Of a stretch of 64,000 nucleotides of DNA, positions 8,387 through 16,084 are shown one piece after another. The DNA comes from Myxococcus terminator_A (lineage in GTDB: Bacteria > Myxococcota > Myxococcia > Myxococcales > Myxococcaceae). The translations under genes and the position numbers were made by a program. Location of the stretch: the NCBI GenBank assembly GCA_049194865.1, contig JBLZWL010000098.1, positions 12,968 through 76,967 of the forward strand. The letters are read 5' to 3'. How positions within the stretch are numbered: the first letter of the stretch is position 1; each line of letters begins with the position of its first letter. The notes below the pieces were generated by a model. It searched no databases, had not been told where the DNA came from, and saw nothing but the letters and a program-made list of their open reading frames with translations.

Positions 8387-9229
8387 ATGAACGAACAGAC
8401 CTTCATGAAGTTGATGCGCGTGTTGCCCAAGTCCGCCCTGTCGACGGCGGTGGGAATGGCCACGCGAGTGCCCATCCCCGCGCCCGTGCACCAGGCGGCC
8501 ATGCGGGCGTTCGCCAAGTCCTACAACGTGGACATGGCGGAGGCCGAGCACCCCATCGAGCACTACCCGACGTTCGCCCAGTTCTTCACGCGAGGGCTCA
8601 AGCCGGGCCTGCGTCCCATCGACCCGGACGAGAAGGCCGTGGTGTCCCCCGTGGACGGCCGCGTGTCGCAGCTGGGCTACTCCGAGCACGGCCGGTGCCT
8701 GCAGGCCAAGGGCATCGAGTACACGGTGGACGAGTTGCTGGGTGACGCGGAGGCGGCGAAGCCCTTCCACGGCGGCGCCTGGACGACCATCTACCTGTCG
8801 CCGCGCGACTACCACCGCATCCACTCGCCGCTGGCGGGCACCATCACCGGCTACGCGTACATCCCCGGTGAGTTCTGGCCGGTGAACCCGGCGTCGGTGA
8901 AGAACAAGCAGGCCCTGTTCTGCGTCAACGAGCGGCTGGTGACGTACCTCCAGACGTCGGCGGGGCAGTGTGCCGTCGTGAAGGTGGGCGCCACGTGTGT
9001 GTCGCGCATCAAGGCGTCCTACGAGGACATCACCACGCACACGGGCCAGCCGGGCAAGGTGCACCGGTATCAAGAGGGCTACAAGGTGGAGAAGGGCGGC
9101 GAGCTGGGCCGCTTCGAGATGGGCTCCACCGTCATCCTGTTGTTCGAGCCGGGCCGCGTGAAGTGGGACCCCGTGATGCAGGATGAAGCGGTGCTTCGCC
9201 TGGGTCAGCGCATCGGAGTCATCCCGTGA
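8387..9229 (+). CDS. psd: Phosphatidylserine decarboxylase proenzyme
   Basis: A 280-residue enzyme that decarboxylates phosphatidylserine to phosphatidylethanolamine at the inner membrane. The self-cleavage motif appears as MGSTVILLF near the C-terminus; Ser247 should become the pyruvoyl group of the small alpha chain. Other family motifs are VSPVDGRV, YLSPRDYHRIHSP (catalytic His/Asp region) and the preceding FFTRGLKPG. Length agrees with the family. The stop overlaps the hisS start (GTGA), so the two are translationally coupled. Confidence 0.95.
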   Translation: MNEQTFMKLMRVLPKSALSTAVGMATRVPIPAPVHQAAMRAFAKSYNVDMAEAEHPIEHYPTFAQFFTRGLKPGLRPIDPDEKAVVSPVDGRVSQLGYSEHGRCLQAKGIEYTVDELLGDAEAAKPFHGGAWTTIYLSPRDYHRIHSPLAGTITGYAYIPGEFWPVNPASVKNKQALFCVNERLVTYLQTSAGQCAVVKVGATCVSRIKASYEDITTHTGQPGKVHRYQEGYKVEKGGELGRFEMGSTVILLFEPGRVKWDPVMQDEAVLRLGQRIGVIP

Positions 9230-10524
9230 GTCAGACGCTCAGCGCCGTCAAGGGCATGAACGACCTGCTGCCAGGGGAGATTGAGATCTGGCAGTACGTG
9301 GAGGGCCTGGCGCGGGAGCTGTTCGGTCGCTTCGGTTACGGAGAGATCCGCACGCCCATGTTGGAGGACACGGCGCTCTTCGTGCGCAGCGTGGGCGAGG
9401 AGACGGACATCGTCGGCAAGGAGATGTACACCTTCATCGACAAGGGCGACCGCAGCCTGTCGCTGCGTCCCGAGGGCACCGCCCCGGCGGCGCGCGCGTA
9501 CATCGAGCACTCCATCCTGAACCAGGAGCCGCTGACGCGCTGGTTCTACACGGGGCCGATGTTCCGGTACGAGCGGATGAAGACGGGCCGCTACCGGCAG
9601 TTCTATCAAATCGGCGCGGAGGCCTACGGCTCGAAGGAGGCCGCCCAGGACGTCGAGGTGATGGACATGGTGGCCCAGTTCCTCCAGAAGCTGGGGCTCC
9701 AGGACATCACGCTCAACCTCAACTCGCTCGGAGACGAGACGTGCCGGCCCGCGTACCACGCGAAGCTGGTGGAGTACCTGGAGGCCCACCGCGAGGAGCT
9801 GTGCTCCGACTGTCACCGGCGCATGGAGAAGAACCCGCTGCGGGTGCTCGACTGCAAGAACCCGACATGCCAGGCGGTCGCCTCCAAGGGCCCCAACGTG
9901 CTCGAGTTCCTGTGCGAGCCGTGCCGCGCGCACTTCGATGACGTGCAGCGCAAGCTGACGGCGCTGGACATCAAGTACGTCGTCAACCCGCGCATGGTTC
10001 GAGGCCTGGACTACTACACGCGCACCGTCTTCGAGTTCATCGCCTCGCACCCCGCGCTCGGCACCGCCAGCACGGTGGGCGCTGGCGGCCGCTACGACAA
10101 GCTGGTGAAGAGCCTGGGTGGGCCGGACGTGCCCGCCGTCGGCTTCGCGTGCGGCCTGGACCGCCTGGTGCTCCTGCTCAAGGAGAGCCAGCAGAAGTTC
10201 GGCGCGACGCCGGACCTGTTCATCGCGGTGGCGGACGCGGGCTCGCAAGACGCGGCCTTCACCCTGGCGAGTCGTCTGCGACGTGACGGCCTTCGCGTGG
10301 ACTTCGACACGCGCGGCGGCAGCCTCAAGAGCCAGATGAAGCGCTCGGACAAGAGCGGGGCGCGCTTCACGCTCGTGCTCGGTGAGCTGGAGCGCACCAG
10401 CGGACAGGCCAGGCTCAAGCAGATGGCTGGAGGGGAGCCCATCCCCGTGGCCCTGGACGACATCGCGCGGACCGTGCGGGCCCATTCGGCCGCTCCCCGG
10501 GCGGACGGACCTGTCGCCTCCTGA
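9226..10524 (+). CDS. hisS: Histidyl-tRNA synthetase
   Basis: A 432-residue class II synthetase. Motif 2 (TGPMFRYERMKTGRYRQFYQ), the histidine-specific RGLDYYTRTVFEF, motif 3 region (GGRYDKLVKSLGG and VGFACGLDRL) and the C-terminal anticodon-binding fold are all present. A zinc-type Cys cluster (CSDC...CKNPTC...CEPC) is inserted mid-protein, as in many long HisRS forms. The start is GTG 9226, four bases overlapping psd. It is followed by a strong intrinsic terminator. In enterobacteria hisS sits next to yfgM-bamB-der; here those genes lie 43 kb away. Confidence 0.97.
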   Translation: MSQTLSAVKGMNDLLPGEIEIWQYVEGLARELFGRFGYGEIRTPMLEDTALFVRSVGEETDIVGKEMYTFIDKGDRSLSLRPEGTAPAARAYIEHSILNQEPLTRWFYTGPMFRYERMKTGRYRQFYQIGAEAYGSKEAAQDVEVMDMVAQFLQKLGLQDITLNLNSLGDETCRPAYHAKLVEYLEAHREELCSDCHRRMEKNPLRVLDCKNPTCQAVASKGPNVLEFLCEPCRAHFDDVQRKLTALDIKYVVNPRMVRGLDYYTRTVFEFIASHPALGTASTVGAGGRYDKLVKSLGGPDVPAVGFACGLDRLVLLLKESQQKFGATPDLFIAVADAGSQDAAFTLASRLRRDGLRVDFDTRGGSLKSQMKRSDKSGARFTLVLGELERTSGQARLKQMAGGEPIPVALDDIARTVRAHSAAPRADGPVAS

Positions 10525-10529
10525 TACAG

Positions 10530-10560
10530 AGACGGGAAATTTTAGGATTTCCCGTCTTTT
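10530..10560 (+). terminator. Rho-independent terminator of hisS
   Basis: An 11-base perfect stem (AGACGGGAAAT with ATTTCCCGTCT), a six-base loop TTTAGG, and a following T-rich run (TTTTGTTT). It ends the psd-hisS transcript and shows that the peptidase/PqqD locus to the right needs its own promoter. Confidence 0.9.
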
Positions 10561-10598
10561 GTTTAAAACCAGAGGAACCTCGTAACCTCCTGGAAATT

Positions 10599-10613
10599 CA
10601 GGGGAACCCCCTG
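10599..10613. promoter_or_regulatory. Inverted repeat in the leader of the S26/PqqD operon
   Basis: CAGGGG-AAC-CCCCTG, six-base arms and three-base spacer, lies 46 bases before the start of the S26 peptidase gene, in the only 100 bases available between the hisS terminator and that gene. It could be an operator or a leader hairpin; a weak -10-like TAGACT lies at 10645. No regulator is identified. Confidence 0.35.
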
Positions 10614-10659
10614 GGACTCATTCGCGCCGCCTGGGCCGCTGCGGTAGACTCGCGCGGAA

Positions 10660-11067
10660 ATGTCGGGTGAGTCCCCCACCTCCGCTTCGCCTTCGGCCTT
10701 TCGCTGGATTCCCGTACGGGGAGACAGCATGTGGCCATCGTTGCGGGCAGGGGACTTCGCCGGGGTGGAGCCGCTGTCTGGCGAGGCTCGGCCGGGTGAG
10801 GTGGTGCTGGCGCGGTTCGACGATGCGCTCGTCCTGCATCGAGTCCGTGTGACGGGTTCGGGTGTGCTGTCGCTGCGTGGGGACAATGCGCCGGCCGAGG
10901 ACCCTCCGATTCCGGCGTCGCGCATCCTCGGGCGTGTGACGTGTGTGCGGCGGGGTGCGGTGGAGCTGGGCGCGGAGTGGGATGTGGGGCCGTCGCGACT
11001 GGGACGGGTGCGCGCGGTGGTGCGGGGCAGGGTGGCGCGGTGGCTGGGACGGGGAGGGCGGCCATGA
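10660..11067 (+). CDS. Soluble S24/S26-family (signal-peptidase-like) protease
   Basis: A 135-residue protein with the signal-peptidase fold. The catalytic Ser motif is VRGDSMWPSL near residue 20. The second dyad residue is probably the His in LVLHRV, as in the archaeal/ER-type S26B enzymes that use Ser/His, not the Ser/Lys pair of bacterial LepB. The family box LRGDNA follows. There is no membrane helix, so the enzyme should be cytoplasmic, which fits processing of a small peptide better than secretory preprotein cleavage. Its gene is the first of the cluster and overlaps the PqqD gene by four bases (ATGA). The substrate is inferred to be the peptide at 15005. Confidence 0.85.
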   Translation: MSGESPTSASPSAFRWIPVRGDSMWPSLRAGDFAGVEPLSGEARPGEVVLARFDDALVLHRVRVTGSGVLSLRGDNAPAEDPPIPASRILGRVTCVRRGAVELGAEWDVGPSRLGRVRAVVRGRVARWLGRGGRP

Positions 11068-11360
11068 GCGGCGACTTCTCGGCGGACCACCTTCCGCGGC
11101 GGCGGGCGGGCGCGGAGGGACAGCGCTTCGGCGCGGATTATCTGCTGCTGGACGCGGAGGGGCGCACGCTGCGCGGCCTCAACGCGACGGCGGTGCGAGT
11201 CTGGGAGCTCAGTGACGGGACGCGCTCGGCGCGCTCGGTGGCCGAGGTCGTGGCCCGCGAGTTCTCGATGGACGTGGGACAGGTGCTCACGGACACGTTG
11301 CGGTTTCTCTCGGACCTGACCCGCATGGGTCTGGTCGACGAGCTTCAGGAGGTACGGTGA
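11064..11360 (+). CDS. PqqD-family peptide chaperone
   Basis: A 98-residue PqqD-like protein. Typical features are the strand pair around RFGADYLLLDAEGRTLRGLN, then NATAVRVWELSDGTRS and the winged helix LTDTLRFLSDLTRMGLVDEL. PqqD proteins and the related RiPP recognition elements bind leader peptides and present them to modifying enzymes. Here no radical SAM enzyme, cyclase or nitrile synthetase accompanies it; instead there are an S26 protease, a kinase and a small coupled reading frame. The start is ATG 11064 behind GGGGAGGG, overlapping the protease stop by four bases. Similar PqqD-like proteins are known next to HprK-related kinases. Confidence 0.85.
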   Translation: MSGDFSADHLPRRRAGAEGQRFGADYLLLDAEGRTLRGLNATAVRVWELSDGTRSARSVAEVVAREFSMDVGQVLTDTLRFLSDLTRMGLVDELQEVR

Positions 11361-11896
11361 TGCGAGCGCGCATTGCAGGCGTCTCGGCGGCGGCGCTGCT
11401 GCTGACGGCCTGTACAGAGGGCGGTATCTCGCCCAGGGTGTTCGACTGGACGGATGCACCCGCCGAGGGGACGCCGCCCGAGCCCGTCTCTCCGACGGAC
11501 GTGCTGGGTGAGGAGAGCGAGGCCGCCCGGCCTCCGGCTCCTGAAGCCGCCGCTGAGGGCGAGCCGATGCCCGCGCCTGTCACCGGACGCGCGGAGGTCG
11601 TGGGGTTGGACGCTCGCGGCCTGTCGGACGTGGCCCAGGTGGACGTGGACCTGACGGTGAGCGGAGTGAACGGCAAGGGCCGCGTGGAGGTCGAGTTCGT
11701 GTCGCCCTCCGGCCATCCGTACGAGCGGCGCACCTCCGTGGTGGAGGCGAAGCCGGAGATGACTCGCACCGTGCGCTTCTCGCTGCCCGTGGCCGGGACG
11801 ACGGTGGCCACCTCTGGCATGAGCGGGACGTGGCAGGTTCGCTTCTTCCTCGACGGCGCGCCGCTGACCACGGCCGCCTTCACCTTGGAGCCGTGA
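11360..11896 (+). CDS. Predicted lipoprotein with Ig-like domain
   Basis: A 178-residue protein with a signal peptide ending in a clear lipobox (LLLTAC). A Pro/Glu/Ala-rich linker (about residues 30-75) leads into a C-terminal beta-sandwich-like domain of about 100 residues (VDVDLTVSGVNGKGRVEVEF; later SGTWQVRFFLDG). The ATG at 11360 is well placed six bases after AGGAGGT and overlaps the PqqD stop by one base; a GTG three bases earlier is too close to that site. Function is unknown. Its coupling to the PqqD gene suggests it belongs to the same system, perhaps anchoring the exported propeller protein. Confidence 0.8.
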   Translation: MRARIAGVSAAALLLTACTEGGISPRVFDWTDAPAEGTPPEPVSPTDVLGEESEAARPPAPEAAAEGEPMPAPVTGRAEVVGLDARGLSDVAQVDVDLTVSGVNGKGRVEVEFVSPSGHPYERRTSVVEAKPEMTRTVRFSLPVAGTTVATSGMSGTWQVRFFLDGAPLTTAAFTLEP

Positions 11897-11912
11897 CTTG
11901 AGGCCCGCCGCC

Positions 11913-14900
11913 ATGATGCCCGTGAACGCCCGCCTCGCCGCGCTTGTCGCGGTGCTTGTCCTTCCTTGCGCCGCGCTGGCGCAGACCACGCCCCGCTCCG
12001 CCGTCTTCACGACGCTCGCTGCGCCCGGGGAGACCCAGGCGACCGTGGTGATGGACGAGGTCTCCGAGCTGCGCGTCCAGGTGCGCAACAACACCCGGAG
12101 CACGTCGCCGCAGTTCCGTCCCATCAACCAGGTCACGTTCACGCTGCCGACGGGCTACACGCTGCTGGAGAGCCCTCCTCCTCTTGGGTGGATGGTGGAC
12201 CACACCATCGGGGTGCGACAGGTCAGGTACAACCTCCCGGTCAACTGCGCGTTGGCCGATGCCGGGCTGATGCAGAACGAGACGGCGACCTTCACCCTGC
12301 GGATGATTCCGCAGGTGAGCGGGGCCAACGCCGGAGGTCAGGAGTTCCCGGCGCTGACGGCACATGAGGCCTGCGGAAACCTGTCCTTCGCCACGAACCG
12401 GACTGAAGCCATCGCGGAGTGGCGTCGCGTGGGCTTGTCCACGCGGGTCGACATCCAGCCGCGGGTGCTGCCCGTAGGCGACGACCTCACCGCGCGCCTC
12501 GTCATCGAGAACCGGACCAGTCAGGCGGCCGCGCAGAACAACATCACGGCGGAAGGCCCCAGCACCGGCTCGGGCGGCGTCTCGTTCGAGATCGTCGAAC
12601 TCCAACCCGCCAACTTCACGGTGAGCCTTCCGATCCGAGGCGCGGGCATCCTCTCCGCGCGAGCCACCACCCAGACAGGTGGGACCATGGTGGCCAGTGT
12701 CCGAGCCCTCAACACGAACAGCACGGTCACCTCCTCCGTGGCGGACAGCCCCGTGGTGAACGTGGGCGTGCTCGCGGCCTCCGCTGACGTGGACACCGTC
12801 CAGGCTTTCACGGGCGAGGCCGTGAAGGTGCGGCTCAGCGTCACCAACACGTCCACCACCGCGTCCTATCTGAACGTGACGCCCCGGGCGCCGGTCCTCG
12901 TGGGCACCGCCGTAGCGACCCTTGTTTCGGGTCCCAGCCCCGCGAGCGTGACGCGACTGGCTCCCGGCGTCTCCGCGCACTTCGTCTGGAGCTACACCCT
13001 CACCGGCGCCGAGTTCTCCCCGTATGCCTTCGACTTGCAGGCGGATGCGACGCTGAACGGAATCGCCGCGACGACGCAGGTGGTGCGCACGGGAGAGGGC
13101 CGCATCGTGGCGCATCGCCTGAAGGTGAGTCCGTCCGTGCTGGCGCCGGGCACCTTGACCAATCAGGTCGTGGTCTACACGGTCCAGAACCGAGGTCCCT
13201 TGCCTCTCGACGAGGTCTCGCTGCTGCGGCCCGCGGCGAACTACTTCACGTTCGTCGGCGGCAACCCGGCGGCTCCCGCGGGGTGGTCGGTGTCCAACAA
13301 CGCGACGAGCTTCACCTGGGTGGCGAACAACGATGCCGCGCGCATCATGCCCGACCAGGAGCGCACCTTCACCGTGACGTACGCGACCGTCATCAACGTC
13401 GCCGCGCCCACGGCGTTCCGTCATCGGATGCACCTGCCCCGTGCGTACCCGTCCGAATCGGCCGCGCGCATCGAGGCGCCTGTCACCATCGCCACGGGTA
13501 CCGCGCCGGAAGTCGAGCGCCTCACTGCGGTGGCGCGGGACGCGAGCGTGACGGTGACGTGGGACAACCCCGCCATGCACAATGGCGTGCTGGTGCTTCG
13601 CGCCGCGGGGGCCGCGCCCAACACGATGCCTGTCGCGGGTCGGACCTATGCCGCGGGCTCGACGCTGGGCAACGCCACCGTCGTCGCCTCCGAGAGCTTC
13701 AGCGCGACGTCCTCCATCACCGACACCACCGTCGTCAACGGCACCACGTACCACTACCGGGTGTTCAACACGGATGACGTGGGCCGCTACGCGCCCGGTA
13801 ACCGACCCACGTCGGCGGCGCTCATCGCGACGCCCCGGGCTCGCGTGGGCGCGGCGGCGCTGTGGTGCTACTCGGTGGGCCTGTCCGCGCTCCTCCAGCC
13901 CATCACCGAGCTGGGCGCGGGGATCTTCAGCTCCTACAACGACTCGGTCGTCGCCAACCTCACCAACGTCACCACGCCCTCGGCTGATGGCGCCGAGCGC
14001 TGGCGTCCGCTCCCGCTGTCGGGCCTCATCGGCAGCCGTTTCCCGGTGGTGCCGCTCAACGGGCTGGCCGGGCAGTACATCCTCACCGCCGACCAGGCGG
14101 GCGTGGCCTATGCGATCAACGCCGCCACCGGCACGGTGCTGTGGCGCTGGGACAACACTGGCGCGCCCATTGGCATCATCCAGTCCTTCCCCGTGACGCA
14201 GCTCCACGACTTCGCGAACCCCGCGTACAAGGCCGCTCGGCCGAACGTGGACCTGGTGTTCTTCGCGACGCGGCTGGCGAACCCGGCCCTGAATCGCGTG
14301 GTGGCGCTCAACGCCCGGACGGGCACGTCCGTCTTCACCTACCAGCCCGGAGACCTGGGCATGGTGAGCGGCGGCATGGTGATCGACTACACCACCAACC
14401 GCCTCTTCATCGGCTCGAAGACGCATGGCGGCTCGACGGCCTCGCTCCGCGTCCTGAACACTCTGACGGGCGTGGAGGTGGCGCGACTGTCGCTCGGTGA
14501 TCTGGACCACAGCCTGGTGCGCAATGCCGTGGCGAATCAGATCTTCGCGACCAACAGCGACGGTGTCGTGCACGCCGTGGACGCGGGCACCCTGGCGCCC
14601 GTGTGGAATGTGAATGTGGGCACGCGCCCCTCGCCGAGCACTCCCGCGTTCACCAGCTTCGTGCGCCCCCTGGGCGGCGGCTTCGTGGCCAGCCTCGCGA
14701 GCGGACAGGTGGCGTTCTGGGACTACGCGGCGCATGGAGCGGCGACGCCCACGCAGGTGTGGACCACGCCCATCGCGAATCCCTCTGGCACCTTCACCCT
14801 CAACTCCGCCGGCGTCGTCCGCATCTACGTGGGCAGCTCCGATGGGAAGGTGCACCAGCTCGAGATGATTGGCGGAGTGGACTCGCAGCAGGTGTCCATT

Positions 14901-15008
14901 GGCGCCGCGCAGCTCATCGGCACTCCGACCGTCGACAACACCGTCTCCCGACTGCATGTGGGCTCTCAGGACGGCCGCATCTGCGCCTTCCCGGTACCGT
15001 TCCCGTGA
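11913..15008 (+). CDS. Large exported protein: Ig-like repeats, FN3 and PQQ-like beta-propeller
   Basis: About 1031 residues. A signal peptide (MMPVNARLAALVAVLVLPCA, then an Ala-Leu-Ala-type cleavage region) sends it out of the cytoplasm. Residues 40-520 look like successive Ig/DUF11-type beta domains (VSELRVQVRNNTRS; DVDTVQAFTGEAVKVRLSV). Residues near 525-635 resemble an FN3 domain (ASVTVTWDNPAMHNG; GTTYHYRVFN). The last 390 residues are a beta-propeller with PQQ-type blades (AYAINAATGTVLWRWD; VHAVDAGTLAPVWNV; GSQDGRICAFPV). A TTG at 11898 is an alternative start. The stop overlaps the small peptide start (GTGA). The role is unknown; scaffold or sensor at the cell surface is inferred. Confidence 0.88.
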   Translation: MMPVNARLAALVAVLVLPCAALAQTTPRSAVFTTLAAPGETQATVVMDEVSELRVQVRNNTRSTSPQFRPINQVTFTLPTGYTLLESPPPLGWMVDHTIGVRQVRYNLPVNCALADAGLMQNETATFTLRMIPQVSGANAGGQEFPALTAHEACGNLSFATNRTEAIAEWRRVGLSTRVDIQPRVLPVGDDLTARLVIENRTSQAAAQNNITAEGPSTGSGGVSFEIVELQPANFTVSLPIRGAGILSARATTQTGGTMVASVRALNTNSTVTSSVADSPVVNVGVLAASADVDTVQAFTGEAVKVRLSVTNTSTTASYLNVTPRAPVLVGTAVATLVSGPSPASVTRLAPGVSAHFVWSYTLTGAEFSPYAFDLQADATLNGIAATTQVVRTGEGRIVAHRLKVSPSVLAPGTLTNQVVVYTVQNRGPLPLDEVSLLRPAANYFTFVGGNPAAPAGWSVSNNATSFTWVANNDAARIMPDQERTFTVTYATVINVAAPTAFRHRMHLPRAYPSESAARIEAPVTIATGTAPEVERLTAVARDASVTVTWDNPAMHNGVLVLRAAGAAPNTMPVAGRTYAAGSTLGNATVVASESFSATSSITDTTVVNGTTYHYRVFNTDDVGRYAPGNRPTSAALIATPRARVGAAALWCYSVGLSALLQPITELGAGIFSSYNDSVVANLTNVTTPSADGAERWRPLPLSGLIGSRFPVVPLNGLAGQYILTADQAGVAYAINAATGTVLWRWDNTGAPIGIIQSFPVTQLHDFANPAYKAARPNVDLVFFATRLANPALNRVVALNARTGTSVFTYQPGDLGMVSGGMVIDYTTNRLFIGSKTHGGSTASLRVLNTLTGVEVARLSLGDLDHSLVRNAVANQIFATNSDGVVHAVDAGTLAPVWNVNVGTRPSPSTPAFTSFVRPLGGGFVASLASGQVAFWDYAAHGAATPTQVWTTPIANPSGTFTLNSAGVVRIYVGSSDGKVHQLEMIGGVDSQQVSIGAAQLIGTPTVDNTVSRLHVGSQDGRICAFPVPFP

Positions 15009-15184
15009 AAAATCCCTCGACTCCCTCGTCTTCTCCGTCGCCGACGGCGGAAGCTCCTCGGGCCACTTCGGCCCAGGCCACTCCGCCCTACGAGGCTCCC
15101 GCCATCCTGTGGGAGCAGCCCTTCGTCGCGCTCGCCGCCATGTCCCAGTGCAACATCCCCGGCGAATCGGAGTGCACGCCCTGA
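15005..15184 (+). CDS. Candidate RiPP-type precursor peptide, 59 residues
   Basis: A short reading frame from a GTG that overlaps the stop of the propeller gene by four bases. The first 28 residues are Ser/Thr/Pro/Ala rich. Then comes YEAPAILWEQPFVALAAM, whose Y-x-x-P-x-[ILV] pattern matches the leader motif recognised by PqqD-like B1 proteins in lasso-peptide systems. The C-terminus SQCNIPGESECTP has two Cys seven residues apart. It overlaps the downstream kinase gene by 13 bases. The position between PqqD/protease genes and an HprK-like kinase, with coupling on both sides, supports a real gene; there is no good ribosome site of its own. Identity as a precursor is inferred. Confidence 0.7.
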   Translation: MKNPSTPSSSPSPTAEAPRATSAQATPPYEAPAILWEQPFVALAAMSQCNIPGESECTP

Positions 15185-16065
15185 ACGCGCCGGGAGCCGG
15201 CCCGTCCGGTCCCCAGCGCTCCGACGACGATGGCCTGGAGCTGTCCGGCCCGTGGCTCTCCATCGCCGGCTGGACGGTGGGCCTCGAAGTCCCGGACGCC
15301 CGTGTCCGGGAGCTGCTGCACCGCTCCCTCTCCGGCTTCGTGAGGGCCCCACCGCCGGCCGGTGTCCTGTTCTCCCGGCTGCGCCTCGTAGCCCCCTCCG
15401 TGGCCCGTCCCGAGCCGACGACTCGCGAGCTGCCCCGACCCTGGCGTGAGCAGGAGGGCTCGCTCCGGCTGGAAGGGGAGGACTACTCGGCGAGGCTCGA
15501 CGCGGACGGCCTTCGCGGTGACGTGGTGGGCGCGGGTCGCTTTCCTGTCGAGGTGGTGCTGCGGGTGATGCTGGCGGCGGAGCTGGCACGACGCGGCGGA
15601 TTGCTGGTGCATGGTGTGGCGCTGGTGCATGGCGAGACGGCGGCGCTCTTCACGGGGCACTCGGGCGCGGGCAAGAGCACCCTGGGTGGGCTGTGGATGG
15701 ACGCGGGTGAAGCGCTGCTCTCGGATGAACTGGTGGCCGTGTGGCCCGATGCCGTCGATGGCACGTGGCGGGCCGCGGGCACTCCGTGGAACCTCGGGTT
15801 CCCTCGTGAGGCGAGGCTGCGAGCCGTGGGGACGCTGGCCTGGGATTCGAGCTCGCGCTGGGAGCAACAGCGTGCCGGGGACGTGGGCCGCGTGCTGGTG
15901 CACAATGCGCTGCTGTCCGAGGCTTCCCCGGCGGGCCGCGCGGCGCTGCTCGCCTCGGCGGGGAGGTTGTTGTCGGACGTGGAGCCGGTGCGGCTGGTGT
16001 TCTCGCCAGATGCGTCCGCCGCCGCCGTGGTGCGAGAGGCCCTGGGAGCATCGGGACATGGTTGA
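15172..16065 (+). CDS. HprK-related P-loop kinase
   Basis: A 297-residue protein whose C-terminal half resembles HPr(Ser) kinase/phosphorylase. The Walker A is FTGHSGAGKSTL around residue 160, preceded by the family stretch RGGLLVHGVALVHG, and followed by ALLSDELVAVWP, similar to the HprK Asp/Glu site. The N-terminal half (WLSIAGWTVGLEVPD; VRELLHRSLSGF) is the extra domain common in HprK-related kinases of PqqD neighbourhoods. The GTG at 15172 is the only start that keeps the complete domain; it overlaps the peptide gene. In some lasso-peptide clusters HprK homologues phosphorylate the peptide; whether this one acts on the coupled peptide is inference. Confidence 0.83.
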   Translation: MHALNAPGAGPSGPQRSDDDGLELSGPWLSIAGWTVGLEVPDARVRELLHRSLSGFVRAPPPAGVLFSRLRLVAPSVARPEPTTRELPRPWREQEGSLRLEGEDYSARLDADGLRGDVVGAGRFPVEVVLRVMLAAELARRGGLLVHGVALVHGETAALFTGHSGAGKSTLGGLWMDAGEALLSDELVAVWPDAVDGTWRAAGTPWNLGFPREARLRAVGTLAWDSSSRWEQQRAGDVGRVLVHNALLSEASPAGRAALLASAGRLLSDVEPVRLVFSPDASAAAVVREALGASGHG

Positions 16066-16084
16066 GGCACAGGAGGGGAGGCCG

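Noticed and set aside
11880..15263. A 1127-codon open frame on the minus strand across the propeller gene
   Set aside because: It is antisense to a gene with signal peptide and clear beta domains; its translation is Arg/His/Gly-rich low-complexity text, as expected for high-GC shadow frames.
15005..16065. A classical lasso-peptide cluster
   Set aside because: No asparagine-synthetase-like cyclase or transglutaminase-like B2 protease is present, and the peptide lacks the expected core ring pattern.
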